From Nocardia rhizosphaerihabitans (lineage in GTDB: Bacteria; Actinomycetota; Actinomycetes; Mycobacteriales; Mycobacteriaceae): a DNA stretch of 64,000 nt. Position 1 is the stretch's first letter. Every line of letters starts with the position of its first letter. The stretch lies in contig NZ_BMNE01000002.1 in NCBI RefSeq assembly GCF_014646295.1, positions 436,595 through 500,594 on the forward strand, given 5' to 3'. Positions 16,505-27,352 of this stretch are shown here, piece after piece. A model generated the notes under the pieces. The model worked only from the letters and a program-made list of their open reading frames with translations, was not told where the DNA came from and searched no databases. A program made the position numbers and the translations under genes.

Positions 16505-17268
16505 CGATGTTCGGCGCTCCCATGCCTGCCCGCGCCCGCGGCGAAGCGGGCGGCGCCGTCGAGTGCGCCGTCGGTGAGGGCTTTCAGGCCGTGCTGGAAC
16601 TCGATCCGCATCGCCTCGTCCTCGGGGTGGCCGTGCTGGTCGTAGAGCGCGGCGCGGTCGGAGCGCAGGCAGGTCTGGGGGAGGACGGCCAGTTGCGCGG
16701 CCAGTTCCTCGGCGACCCGGCGGGCGTCGCCGGGCTGCACGACGCGGGTGACCAGGCCCATCTGCAGCGCTTCGGGCGCGCTCACGGCTCGCCCGGTGAG
16801 GATCATGTCCAAGGCCCTGCCCTCGCCGACGATGCGCGGCAGGCGCACCGTGCCGCCGTCGATGAGCGGCACGCCCCAGCGGCGGCAGAAGACGCCGAAG
16901 ATGGCGTCCTGCTCGGCGATGCGCAGATCGCACCACAGCGCCAATTCGAGTCCGCCGGCCACGGCGTAGCCGGAGACCGCGGCGATCACCGGCTTGGACA
17001 GGCGCAGGCGGGTCGGGCCCATCGGGCCGTCGCCGTCCTCGGTGGCCTGATTGCTGTTCTCGGTGCCCAGCGATTTGAGGTCGGCCCCGGCGCAGAAGGT
17101 GCCGTGTTCGCCCCACAGCACCGCCACCGCGGCGTTCGGGTCGGCGTCGAACGCGCGGAAGGCGTCGGCCAGGGCTCGGGCGGTCGGGCCGTCCACTGCG
17201 TTGCGGGCTTCGGGCCGGTCCAGGATCACCGTGGTGACCGGGCCCGCGTGTTCGACGCGTACAGACAT
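16501..17268 (-). CDS. Enoyl-CoA hydratase/isomerase (crotonase) family protein
   Basis: A 255-residue crotonase with the CoA/oxyanion segment FCAGADLKSL and the VAGGLELALWCDLRIA helix. The first catalytic Glu (equivalent to rat E144) is present in GGLELA, but the position of the second (E164, normally in FGxPE) is Cys in FGVFC. Hydratase activity is therefore doubtful and an isomerase or other crotonase reaction is more likely. It is first in a two-gene unit with the acyltransferase-like gene and divergent from a TetR regulator 63 bases away. Confidence 0.85.
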   Translation of the reverse strand: MSVRVEHAGPVTTVILDRPEARNAVDGPTARALADAFRAFDADPNAAVAVLWGEHGTFCAGADLKSLGTENSNQATEDGDGPMGPTRLRLSKPVIAAVSGYAVAGGLELALWCDLRIAEQDAIFGVFCRRWGVPLIDGGTVRLPRIVGEGRALDMILTGRAVSAPEALQMGLVTRVVQPGDARRVAEELAAQLAVLPQTCLRSDRAALYDQHGHPEDEAMRIEFQHGLKALTDGALDGAARFAAGAGRHGSAEHR

Positions 17269-17290
17269 CTTTCGACCATACGGCCAGATG

Positions 17291-17323
17291 CCCCTTGTGT
17301 GAAGGGGTGAATCGGTGGTTCAC
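17291..17323. promoter_or_regulatory. Two adjacent inverted repeats in the crotonase/TetR gap
   Basis: CCCCTT-GTGTG-AAGGGG (17291-17307) is directly followed by GTGAA-TCGGTGG-TTCAC (17307-17323). Both lie within the 63-base divergent gap, and the second ends 8 bases before the TetR start codon. They are candidate TetR operators controlling both directions. Confidence 0.55.
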
Positions 17324-17331
17324 TTCTTCGT

Positions 17332-17937
17332 ATGGTGTATCGCAGAACCCCGGCCGTGCAGGCCCGGCTCGACGCACAGCGGGCGCTGATCGTGCAGGGC
17401 TCGACCAGGGTGCTCTCGCGCGACGGGTTCGCCGGACTGTCGATGGCCGCGGTCGCCGCGGAGGCGGGCATCGCCACCGGCACCGTGTACAAGCAGTTCG
17501 AGAACAAGGCCGAGCTCGTCGCCGCGGTGTTCGAGACCGTGGTCGCCCGCGAGGTCGACGCGGTGCGCTCCGCCGTGGCCGAGGGCGATGTCCTGCAGCG
17601 GGTCAGCGCGGCGGTGGAGACCTTCGCCGGGCGCGCGCTCAAGAACCCCAAACTCGCTTACGTCCTGCTGGCCGAGCCGGTCGACGCGGCCGTCGACGCG
17701 CAGCGGCTGGAGTTCCGGCGTGCCTTCGCCGCGTCGTTCGAGTCCGCGATCGCGCACGGTATCGCCGAGGGCCGCCTGCCCGCGCAGGACCCGTCCGTCA
17801 GCGCCGCCGCGCTCGTCGGCGCGATCGGTGAGGTGCTGGTCGGTCCGCTGGCCGCGGCGCCGCACGCCGAGACCGTCATCCCCGAATTGGTTGCTTTCGC
17901 CGTGCGCGCCCTCGGTGCGCGTCCGGACACGTTGTAG
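17332..17937 (+). CDS. TetR-family transcriptional regulator
   Basis: A 201-residue regulator: helix-turn-helix LSMAAVAAEAGIATGTVYKQFENKAELVAAVF near residues 37-68 and a helical ligand-binding C-domain. It is 17 bases upstream of aidB on the same strand and divergent from the crotonase/acyltransferase unit. Acyl-CoA-type metabolism on both sides suggests an acyl-CoA or fatty-acid-responsive repressor, as in FadR/PsrA-like TetR proteins, but this is inference from context. Confidence 0.9.
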   Translation: MVYRRTPAVQARLDAQRALIVQGSTRVLSRDGFAGLSMAAVAAEAGIATGTVYKQFENKAELVAAVFETVVAREVDAVRSAVAEGDVLQRVSAAVETFAGRALKNPKLAYVLLAEPVDAAVDAQRLEFRRAFAASFESAIAHGIAEGRLPAQDPSVSAAALVGAIGEVLVGPLAAAPHAETVIPELVAFAVRALGARPDTL

Positions 17938-17954
17938 TCGAAGGAGTTCCGGCC

Positions 17955-19583
17955 ATGCCGACCCACGAAGTGTTCAACCAGGTACCCCCGCTCGTCCCCT
18001 TCGATGCCGCGCGCAACCCCGCGCTGATCGAAGGTCTGCACCGTGAAGGCGCGGGCTGGGCCGAGGCCGAGGTGCGTGAACTCGGCAGGCTCGCAGGCGA
18101 TGTCGCCGCGCAGGACTGGGGCAGGCTCGCCAACGAGTACCCGCCGGTGCTGCACACCCACGACCGCTGGGGCCATCGCGTCGACGAGGTGGAATTCCAC
18201 CCGCACTGGCACGACCTGATGAATGTCGCTGTCTCCCATGGCCTGCACGGTTCGCCCTGGCTCGACGAGCGCCCTGGCGCGCACACCGCCCGCGCCGCCA
18301 AGTTCTACACCTGGGGCATCGCCGACGCCGGGCACATGTGCCCGATCTCGATGACCTACGCGGTGGTCCCCGCGCTGCGCCACAACCCGGAGCTCGCCGC
18401 GAAGTACGAGCCGTTACTCGGTTCGCGCACCTACGATTTCGGCCTCCGCGAGCCGTCGACCAAGGCCGGGCTCATCGCGGGCATGTCGATGACCGAGAAG
18501 CAGGGCGGCTCGGACGTGCGGGCCAACACCACCACCGCCGCGCCGCAGCCGGACGGTTCGTACCGGATCGTCGGGCACAAGTGGTTCACCTCGGCGCCCA
18601 TGTCGGACATGTTCCTGACCCTGGCCCAGGCGCCGGGCGGGCTGTCGTGTTTCCTGCTGCCGCGCGTGCTGCCCGACGGCACCCGCAACCCGATCCGCAT
18701 CCAGCGGCTCAAGGACAAGCTCGGCAACAAGTCCAACGCGTCCTCCGAGATCGAGTACGAGAACGCCACCGGCTGGCTCGTCGGCGCCGAGGGCGCGGGC
18801 GTGAAGACGATCATCGAGATGGTCAACATGACCCGCCTCGACTGTGTGATCGGCTCGGCCACCGGCATGCGGCTCGGCGCGGTCACCGCGGTGCACCATG
18901 CCAGGCACCGGGAAGCTTTCGGCGCCAAGCTGATCGATCAACCCGCCATGCGCAATGTGCTGGCCGACCTGGTCATCGAATCCGATGCCGCCACGACGGT
19001 GATGATGCGCCTGGCCGGTGCCACCGACCGCGCAGGCACCGATCCGGCCGAGGCGGCGCTGCGCCGGATCGCGCTGGCCATCACCAAGTACTGGGTGTGC
19101 AAGCGCGCGCCCGCGCACGCGGCCGAGGCGCTGGAATGCCTGGGCGGCAACGGTTATGCCGAGGAATCGGGGATGCCGCGGCTGTACCGGGAGGCGCCGC
19201 TGATGTCGATCTGGGAGGGCTCGGGCAATGTCGCCGCACTGGACGCGTTGCGCGCCATTGGCCGTCAGCCCGAGACCGTCGAGGCGTACTTCGCCGAGGT
19301 CGGCCTCGCCCGCGGCGCCGACCCGCGCCTGGACGACGCGATCGACCGGGTCGGCAAGGAGCTCAGCGACCTGTCCGATATCGAGTACCGGGCCCGCCGG
19401 GTCGTGGAACTGATGGCGCTGGTCCTGCAGGGCGCGCAGCTGGTGCGCCACGGTCATCCGGCCGTCGCCGACGCCTTCTGCGCGACCCGCCTCGGCGACG
19501 ACTGGGGCATCGCCTTCGGCACCCTGCCCGTCGGGGTCGACACCGGCGCCATCATCGAGCGAGCCTTCGTCGACGTGCAGTGA
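17955..19583 (+). CDS. aidB: AidB-like acyl-CoA dehydrogenase
   Basis: A 542-residue acyl-CoA dehydrogenase, the same length as E. coli AidB (541) and longer than ordinary family members (about 380). GMSMTEKQGGSDVRANTT is the AidB-type flavin-contact motif, ITKYWVCKRAP and ALECLGGNGYAEESGMPRLYREAPLMSIWEGSGN are diagnostic, and the extra C-terminal helical domain is present. E. coli AidB binds DNA and FAD and protects against alkylation, with weak isovaleryl-CoA dehydrogenase activity. Here it follows a TetR gene by 17 bases, so expression may be metabolite-controlled rather than Ada-controlled. Confidence 0.9.
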   Translation: MPTHEVFNQVPPLVPFDAARNPALIEGLHREGAGWAEAEVRELGRLAGDVAAQDWGRLANEYPPVLHTHDRWGHRVDEVEFHPHWHDLMNVAVSHGLHGSPWLDERPGAHTARAAKFYTWGIADAGHMCPISMTYAVVPALRHNPELAAKYEPLLGSRTYDFGLREPSTKAGLIAGMSMTEKQGGSDVRANTTTAAPQPDGSYRIVGHKWFTSAPMSDMFLTLAQAPGGLSCFLLPRVLPDGTRNPIRIQRLKDKLGNKSNASSEIEYENATGWLVGAEGAGVKTIIEMVNMTRLDCVIGSATGMRLGAVTAVHHARHREAFGAKLIDQPAMRNVLADLVIESDAATTVMMRLAGATDRAGTDPAEAALRRIALAITKYWVCKRAPAHAAEALECLGGNGYAEESGMPRLYREAPLMSIWEGSGNVAALDALRAIGRQPETVEAYFAEVGLARGADPRLDDAIDRVGKELSDLSDIEYRARRVVELMALVLQGAQLVRHGHPAVADAFCATRLGDDWGIAFGTLPVGVDTGAIIERAFVDVQ

Positions 19584-19639
19584 TCCGGGCGCATCGGCTG
19601 AAACGGCACGCAGGCCAGGTGATCTCGTAGGGTGAGGCG

Positions 19640-20308
19640 GTGAGCTGGCCGAGCGGAGTGCTGTCGGTGACCGACCTCGCCCTGCGGGTGCCGCGCTCGC
19701 CCGGGCGGCGGTGCCTGCTCGGTATCGCGGGACCACCGGGCGCGGGCAAATCGACACTGGCCGAGCGGCTCAGCGCCGAGCTCACCCGCTCCGGCCTGCG
19801 CGCTGTCGTCGCGCCGATGGACGGATATCACCTGCGTAACGAGGTCCTGCGGGCTCGTGGCGCGCTGGCCCGCAAGGGCGAGCCCGACACCTTCGACGCC
19901 GCGGGGTTCGTCACCGATCTGCGGGCGTTGCGGGAGACGCCGATCGGTGAGCCGGTGCCGTGGCCGCTGTTCGACCGTGCCATCGACGAGCCGACCGAGG
20001 GCGGTGTCGTCGTGCGTGACAAGGACATCGTCGTGGTGGAGGGCAACTACCTGCTGCTCACCGATGCCGAGGCACCCGGCTGGGCGGAGGTCGGCGAGCT
20101 GCTCGACGCCTGCTGGTACCTCGACGCGCCGCGCGCGGTCCTCACGGAGCGATTGCTGCACCGGCACACCGCCGGCGGGCGATCGGCGGCCGAAGCGACA
20201 GTGAAGGTCACCGACAGCGATCTGCGCAACGCCGATCTCGTCGCCGCGAGCAGGCATCGGGCCGATCAGGTGCTGACGGCGGTGGACGCGGGGTACCGGA
20301 TCGGCTGA
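19640..20308 (+). CDS. P-loop kinase of the uridine kinase/pantothenate kinase-like superfamily
   Basis: A 222-residue nucleoside/nucleotide kinase-fold protein. Walker A is GPPGAGKST near residue 32, followed by the substrate motif PMDGYHL and the Walker B-like VVVEGNYLLL. This matches the YggC/FrcK-like group related to phosphoribulokinase and uridine kinase, whose substrates include sugars such as fructose. The true substrate here is unknown. GTG at 19640 is the only good start near the conserved N-terminus. The gene stands between aidB and a channel gene on the same strand. Confidence 0.85.
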   Translation: MSWPSGVLSVTDLALRVPRSPGRRCLLGIAGPPGAGKSTLAERLSAELTRSGLRAVVAPMDGYHLRNEVLRARGALARKGEPDTFDAAGFVTDLRALRETPIGEPVPWPLFDRAIDEPTEGGVVVRDKDIVVVEGNYLLLTDAEAPGWAEVGELLDACWYLDAPRAVLTERLLHRHTAGGRSAAEATVKVTDSDLRNADLVAASRHRADQVLTAVDAGYRIG

Positions 20309-20902
20309 GCACGGCGCGCGTACCGCGGAAATCGGCGGTATCGGGCAATCATGGAGCGATGACGCGAGATCGGCGAGTGCCAGGACATGCGTTGCGCAAT
20401 GGCGGCGCGGTACTGTGTGCGCTGCTCCTCTACTACAGCGCGCCGTTGAACGGGGTGTTCGAGCTCGACGACTGGCCGGGCCACGTGTTGGGGGTCGTCG
20501 GTTTCGTCGCGGGCGTGGCCGGACTGATCTGGCTGGTCTGGCGGCGGATCGAGCACTACCTGAACGCGCCACCGTCGGCGGGCGGCCGCGTCGACGGGGT
20601 GCTGCTCCTGCTCTGCATCGTCTGCGTGGTCTTCTCGCTGTTCTACTACCGGCTGCAGCAACAGCAACCGGACCAGTTCGCCGGCTTGGTGACCCGCACC
20701 GACGCGCTGTACTACACGATGTCCACTCTCGGCACCATCGGCTACGGCGACGTTCACGCCGTCGGTCAGGTGGCCCGGATCGCGACGATGGTGCAGATCG
20801 CGTTCGACCTGGTGGTGATCGGCACCCTGGCGACCATCGTGACCAGCAGCGTCACCCGCAGGCTCGCCGCCATCCACCCGGAACCGCCGGCGGCGGGCGA
20901 GG

Positions 20903-22555
<1,653 letters not shown>

Positions 22556-22625
22556 TACAGCGTTCGATTACTACCGGCCGGTCGGATCGGTGCCATCGAC
22601 ACGCCCCGCGGCCTACGCTGACGAC

Positions 22626-24083
22626 ATGGTCTCCGAACGTGACGTTCTCGAATTCGTACCGAAGGGTTTGTGGATCGGCTCCGGGCCGGTCGAGGCGACG
22701 GGCGGTGGCACCTTCGCGGTCCGCAATCCGGCCGACGACTCGGTGCTCGCGCAGGTCGCCGATGCCACCCCGGCCGACGCGATGCGCGCCCTCGACGCGG
22801 CCGTCGCGGCGAGCGAGGCGTGGGCGGCGACCCCGCCCCGCGAGCGGGGCGAGATCCTGCGCGCGGTGTTCGAACAGCTGACCGCGCGGGCCGAGGAGTT
22901 CGCGTTGCTCATGACGCTCGAGATGGGCAAGGCCCTGACCGAGAGCCGCAACGAGGTCCGCTACGGCGCCGAGTTCTTCCGCTGGTTCAGTGAGGAGGCG
23001 GTGCGGGTGCACGGTCGCTACCTGCACGCGCCCTCCGGCACCGGCCGGATCATGGTGGCAAAGCAACCGGTCGGTCCGTGCTTGGCGATCACGCCGTGGA
23101 ACTTCCCGCTCGCCATGGGTACCCGCAAGATCGGGCCCGCCCTGGCGGCCGGCTGCACGATGATCGTGAAGCCCGCATCGGCGACCCCGCTGACCATGCT
23201 GGCGCTGGCCAGACTGTGTAGCGAGGCCGGTCTGCCCGACGGGGTGCTGTCGGTGGTCACGACGTCGCATTCCGGTGCCGTCACCGGCCCGCTGATCGAC
23301 GATCCGCGGCTGCGCAAGCTCACCTTCACCGGCTCGACCGAGGTCGGCAAGAAGCTCGTCGGAGCCGCGGCGAATCGCCTGCTGCGCACCTCCATGGAAC
23401 TCGGCGGCAACGCGCCCTTCGTCGTGTTCGACGACGCCGATATCGACAGCGCGGTCGCCGGTGCGATGCAGGCGAAACTGCGCAACGGCGGCGAGGCGTG
23501 CACGGCGGCCAACCGCTTCCATGTCCAGCGCGGAGTGGTCGAGGAGTTCACGCGGAAGCTGGTCGCCGCGATGACCGAGACCGTGGTGATGGGACCGGGT
23601 ACCGATCCGGCCAGCACCCTCGGTCCGCTGGTGAGCGAGGACCAGCGCGAGATCGTCGGCGAGCTGGTCGACGATGCCGTCTCGAAGGGTGCGCAGCTGC
23701 TGCTCGGCGGCAAGGCGCCCGGCGGTCCGGGGTGGTTCTACCCGGCCACCGTCCTCGGTGATGTCCCGTCGACGGCCCGCATCCTGCGCGAGGAGGTGTT
23801 CGGTCCGGTCGCCCCGGTTGTCGCGTTCGACACCGAGGAGGAGGGCATCGCCGCCGCCAACGACACCGAGTACGGACTGGTCAGCTACGTCTACACCCGC
23901 GATCTGGACCGGGCGCTGCGCGTGTCCGAGACGCTGGAGTCGGGCATGGTCGGCGTCAACCGCGGCGTCATCTCCGACCCGGCGGCCCCGTTCGGCGGCG
24001 TCAAGGAATCGGGCTTCGGGCGCGAGGGCGGCACCGAGGGCATCGAGGAATACCTGAACACCAAGTACATCGCCCTGACCTGA
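22626..24083 (+). CDS. NAD(P)-dependent succinate-semialdehyde dehydrogenase-like aldehyde dehydrogenase
   Basis: A 485-residue aldehyde dehydrogenase. Catalytic Glu is in MELGGNAPFVVFDDADID and catalytic Cys in NGGEACTAANRF; cofactor binding is FTGSTEVGKKL and the C-terminal GVKESGFGREGGTEGIEEYLNTKY is typical of GabD-type enzymes. It would oxidise succinate semialdehyde to succinate in a GABA or alternative TCA route, but other aldehydes are possible. ATG at 22626 is the start; a longer upstream frame overlaps the pgi promoter. A strong terminator follows 9 bases after the stop. Confidence 0.88.
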   Translation: MVSERDVLEFVPKGLWIGSGPVEATGGGTFAVRNPADDSVLAQVADATPADAMRALDAAVAASEAWAATPPRERGEILRAVFEQLTARAEEFALLMTLEMGKALTESRNEVRYGAEFFRWFSEEAVRVHGRYLHAPSGTGRIMVAKQPVGPCLAITPWNFPLAMGTRKIGPALAAGCTMIVKPASATPLTMLALARLCSEAGLPDGVLSVVTTSHSGAVTGPLIDDPRLRKLTFTGSTEVGKKLVGAAANRLLRTSMELGGNAPFVVFDDADIDSAVAGAMQAKLRNGGEACTAANRFHVQRGVVEEFTRKLVAAMTETVVMGPGTDPASTLGPLVSEDQREIVGELVDDAVSKGAQLLLGGKAPGGPGWFYPATVLGDVPSTARILREEVFGPVAPVVAFDTEEEGIAAANDTEYGLVSYVYTRDLDRALRVSETLESGMVGVNRGVISDPAAPFGGVKESGFGREGGTEGIEEYLNTKYIALT

Positions 24084-24092
24084 GACACGAAA

Positions 24093-24124
24093 CCGCCCCG
24101 GGGATGGTGTTGCACCCGGGGCGG
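24093..24124 (+). terminator. Intrinsic terminator after the aldehyde dehydrogenase
   Basis: CCGCCCCGGG (24093-24102) pairs perfectly with CCCGGGGCGG (24115-24124) over a 12-base loop, followed by CTTTG. It ends the dehydrogenase transcript and lies 49 bases from the convergent chorismate mutase stop. Confidence 0.85.
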
Positions 24125-24173
24125 CTTTGTGGAAGCGGCGAACTGGTTGCGCGCCGCGTGGTTTGTGGGGGGC

Positions 24174-24467
24174 CTAGCGTCCGAGGCGACCTCGGCCGAG
24201 GCGGAGCAGAAGCATGGCGAGGGTGTGCCCTTCCTGGCCGAGCTCACTGAATCGCTCGAGCACCTTCATCTCGCGGCTGTGGACCAGGCGCGGACCGCCG
24301 GAGGCCATCCGGGTACGGCCGATGATCCGGGAGATCTCGCTACGACGCTTGATCGCGGCGAGGATCGTGGCGTCGAGCTGGTCGATCTCGAGGCGGAGCT
24401 TCTCGATCTCCGCTTCGGATTGCGGCAGAGCCGAATCGGACCCAGTGGTCGTAGCAGGGGTGCTCAT
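24174..24467 (-). CDS. Intracellular chorismate mutase (AroQ class)
   Basis: A 97-residue all-helical enzyme that rearranges chorismate to prephenate for Phe/Tyr synthesis. LRLEIDQLDATILAAIKRRSEISRIIGRTRMASGGPRLVHSREMKVLERF carries the active-site Arg, Lys and Glu pattern, and the C-terminal AMLLLRLGRGRLGR is that of M. tuberculosis Rv0948c. Mycobacterial homologues are activated by DAHP synthase through this C-terminus. Two adjacent ATGs exist; the second (24467) has better spacing from AGGAG. It is divergent from pcrA, as in mycobacteria. Confidence 0.93.
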   Translation of the reverse strand: MSTPATTTGSDSALPQSEAEIEKLRLEIDQLDATILAAIKRRSEISRIIGRTRMASGGPRLVHSREMKVLERFSELGQEGHTLAMLLLRLGRGRLGR

Positions 24468-24470
24468 CAT

Positions 24471-24766
24471 TCATCTCCTCGTGTCAGAACTGGGATCGGT
24501 CCGGCCGGACGGCCTGTTACCCGATCTGTTCCTTCACCCTGAAACTTTCCCGATGGGCGGTACGAAATCCCCCCGGGAGTGCGCAAAGAGCAGCGCTCAC
24601 CGTCACGATATCGGATCGAGTGCCGATCCGGGCATGCGGAGAAGCACTGACCATGAGCCCCAGTGTGCCACGGGCCCCTAGCTATGCAAAACAGTTGTGT
24701 TTGTGAATGACCTGAGAAGCCGGCAGTTCGCCGCCTGTCGGTGGCCGCCGGTAGCGTGGACAGACG
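24471..24766. other. Divergent intergenic region, chorismate mutase/pcrA
   Basis: About 296 bases without a convincing gene. It contains the chorismate mutase ribosome-binding site at the left edge, a hairpin CGGATCG-AGTGC-CGATCCG (24612-24630) and an AT-richer stretch near 24680-24710 that probably holds the pcrA promoter. I do not see a clear LexA box. Confidence 0.5.
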
Positions 24767-27352
24767 ATGGATATCACGGTCGCTCCCCACGCCTCAGCCG
24801 CCGATCCCAGCGAACCAGCTTCCGCCCCCGCGGAGCTATCGCGCCGGGGCGGTGGTGGGTCCGGCGCGTCCGGCGGCGGGCTGGCCGAAGCGGCGGCCAG
24901 GCACAGCGCCGAGCAGGAGCAGCGCCGCAAGGAGCGCGAACACAAGCGTGCCGAGGAGACCGAGCGCCTGCTCGACGGACTCAATCCACAGCAGCGTGCC
25001 GCCGTCGTGCACGCGGGGTCACCGCTGTTGATCGTCGCGGGCGCGGGCTCGGGCAAGACGGCGGTGCTCACCCGCCGCATCGCCTATCTGCTCGCCGCGC
25101 GTGGCGTGCACACCGGGCAGATCCTGGCCATCACCTTCACCAACAAGGCCGCCGCCGAGATGCGCGAGCGGGTGGCCGGGCTGGTCGGCCCGCGGGCGGC
25201 CAGCATGTGGGTCTCGACGTTCCATTCCAGCTGTGTGCGCATCCTGCGGATGCAGGCCGCGCTGCTGCCCGGCCTGAATTCCAATTTCTCCATCTACGAC
25301 GCCGACGACTCGCGCCGCCTGCTCACCATGATCAGCCGCGATTTCGACATCGATACCAAAAAGTATTCGGCGCGTTTGCTGTCGACCGCTATTTCCAATC
25401 TGAAGAACGAACTGATCGGGCCAGAGCAGGCCGCCGCCGACGCCGAGGCCGACGAGACCGAGCTGCCCGCGCTGGTCGCCAGGGTCTACGCCGAGTACCA
25501 GAAGCGGCTGCGGGCGGCCAATGCCATGGACTTCGACGACCTGATCGGCGAGACGGTCGCGCTGCTGCAGAACCACCCGCAGGTGGCCGAGTACTACCGG
25601 CGCCGGTTCCGGCACGTCCTCGTCGACGAGTACCAGGACACCAACCACGCCCAGTACGTGTTGGTGCGCGAGCTCGTCGGCCACCACAGCGCCGAGGCGG
25701 GCGAGGAAGCGGGCGTCGAGCCGAGCGAACTGTGCGTGGTCGGCGACGCCGACCAGTCGATCTACGCGTTCCGTGGCGCGACGATCCGCAATATCGAGGA
25801 ATTCGAACGCGACTTCCCTGACGCGGAAACGATTCTGCTGGAACAGAACTACCGCTCCACCCAGCACATTCTCTCCGCCGCCAACGCGGTGATCTCGCGC
25901 AACGAGGGCAGGCGCGAGAAGAAGCTGTGGACCGATTCCGGCGAGGGTGAATTGATCACCGGTTACGTCGCCGACAACGAGCACGACGAGGCCGCCTTCG
26001 TCGCCAAGGAGATCGACAAACTGGTCGACGCGGGCGATGCCAACTACGGCGATGTCGCGGTGTTCTATCGCACCAACAACAATTCGCGTGCGCTGGAAGA
26101 GATTTTCATCCGGATGGGTCTGCCGTACAAGGTGGTCGGCGGCGTCCGGTTCTATGAGCGCAAAGAAGTCCGCGATGTGGTGGCCTATCTGCGGGTCCTG
26201 GAGAATCCCGACGACGCGGTGAGTCTGCGCCGCATTCTCAACACCCCCCGCCGCGGTATCGGTGATCGCGCGGAGGCGTGCGTCGCTGTACATGCCGAAC
26301 AGCGCGATATCGGCTTCGCCGCCGCGCTGCGCGATGCCGCCGACGGCAAGGTCGCGCTGCTGAACACCAGGGCGCAGCGGGCCATCGCCGGTTTCCTCGA
26401 CCTGCTCGACGAGATCCGCGCGGCAGGCAAGCGTGTCGACAGCGAGTACCCCGATGTCGGCAATGTCGTCGACGCGGTGCTCGACCGCACCGGGTACCGG
26501 GCCGAGCTGGAAGCCTCCGACGATCCGCAGGACGGCGCGCGGCTGGACAACCTCAACGAACTGGTCAGCGTGGCACGCGAATTCAGTTCCGAGGCGTTCA
26601 ACAATGCCGAGGCTGCCCGCGAGGAGGGGCTGCTGCCGGAGGCGGGCGACGGTGAACCCGAACCCGGCTCGCTGGCGGCGTTCCTCGAGCGGGTGTCGCT
26701 GGTGGCCGACACCGACCAGATCCCGGACGAGGGGTCGGGTGTGGTCACCATGATGACGCTGCACACGGCGAAGGGCCTGGAGTTTCCGGTGGTCTTCGTG
26801 ACCGGCTGGGAGGACGGGCAGTTCCCGCACATGCGCGCGCTGGGCGATCCGACCGAACTGGCCGAGGAGCGCAGGCTCGCCTACGTCGGTATCACCCGCG
26901 CGCGCCAGCGGCTCTACCTCTCGCGGGCCGTGGTGCGGTCGGGCTGGGGTCAGCCGGTGTCGAACCCGGAATCACGGTTCCTGCAGGAGATTCCGCAGCA
27001 TCTGCTGGATTGGCGTCGGCTGGAGCCGGTGGTGTCGCCGGTGCAGCGTGGGCGCAGGCGTGAGGACAGCGGGTTCGATCGTGACTGGACCCGAGGCGAC
27101 GGCTGGGATCAGCGTCCCGGTGTGCGCGGCGGGACCGGGCAGCGCAGGCCCGCGCCGGGTGGCGCGGTCAAGCGGAACAACACCGATCTGGTTCTCGCCG
27201 TGGGTGATCGGGTCAGCGACGACAAGTACGGCCTCGGCCGGGTAGTCGCCGCCGACGGTGTCGGCCCGCTGGCGACCGTCACCATCGACTTCGGCACCGC
27301 GGGCAAGATCCGGCTGATTCCCCAGTTCAGCCGGACCATCGTCAAGCTCTAG
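24767..27352 (+). CDS. pcrA: ATP-dependent DNA helicase UvrD1/PcrA
   Basis: An 861-residue superfamily 1A helicase for nucleotide excision repair and replication-fork maintenance. Walker A is AGAGSGKT (91-98); ITFTNKAAAEM (Ia), VDEYQDTN (II), GDADQSIYAFRGA (III), QNYRST (IV), VTMMTLHTAKGLEFPVVF (V) and YVGITRARQRL (VI) follow in order. The C-terminal VGDRVSDDKYGLGRVV...IPQFSRTIVKL is the Tudor-like domain that contacts RNA polymerase. It is longer than M. tuberculosis UvrD1 because of a roughly 70-residue Ala/Gly/charged N-terminal extension and a Glu-rich insert before motif III. Confidence 0.96.
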   Translation: MDITVAPHASAADPSEPASAPAELSRRGGGGSGASGGGLAEAAARHSAEQEQRRKEREHKRAEETERLLDGLNPQQRAAVVHAGSPLLIVAGAGSGKTAVLTRRIAYLLAARGVHTGQILAITFTNKAAAEMRERVAGLVGPRAASMWVSTFHSSCVRILRMQAALLPGLNSNFSIYDADDSRRLLTMISRDFDIDTKKYSARLLSTAISNLKNELIGPEQAAADAEADETELPALVARVYAEYQKRLRAANAMDFDDLIGETVALLQNHPQVAEYYRRRFRHVLVDEYQDTNHAQYVLVRELVGHHSAEAGEEAGVEPSELCVVGDADQSIYAFRGATIRNIEEFERDFPDAETILLEQNYRSTQHILSAANAVISRNEGRREKKLWTDSGEGELITGYVADNEHDEAAFVAKEIDKLVDAGDANYGDVAVFYRTNNNSRALEEIFIRMGLPYKVVGGVRFYERKEVRDVVAYLRVLENPDDAVSLRRILNTPRRGIGDRAEACVAVHAEQRDIGFAAALRDAADGKVALLNTRAQRAIAGFLDLLDEIRAAGKRVDSEYPDVGNVVDAVLDRTGYRAELEASDDPQDGARLDNLNELVSVAREFSSEAFNNAEAAREEGLLPEAGDGEPEPGSLAAFLERVSLVADTDQIPDEGSGVVTMMTLHTAKGLEFPVVFVTGWEDGQFPHMRALGDPTELAEERRLAYVGITRARQRLYLSRAVVRSGWGQPVSNPESRFLQEIPQHLLDWRRLEPVVSPVQRGRRREDSGFDRDWTRGDGWDQRPGVRGGTGQRRPAPGGAVKRNNTDLVLAVGDRVSDDKYGLGRVVAADGVGPLATVTIDFGTAGKIRLIPQFSRTIVKL

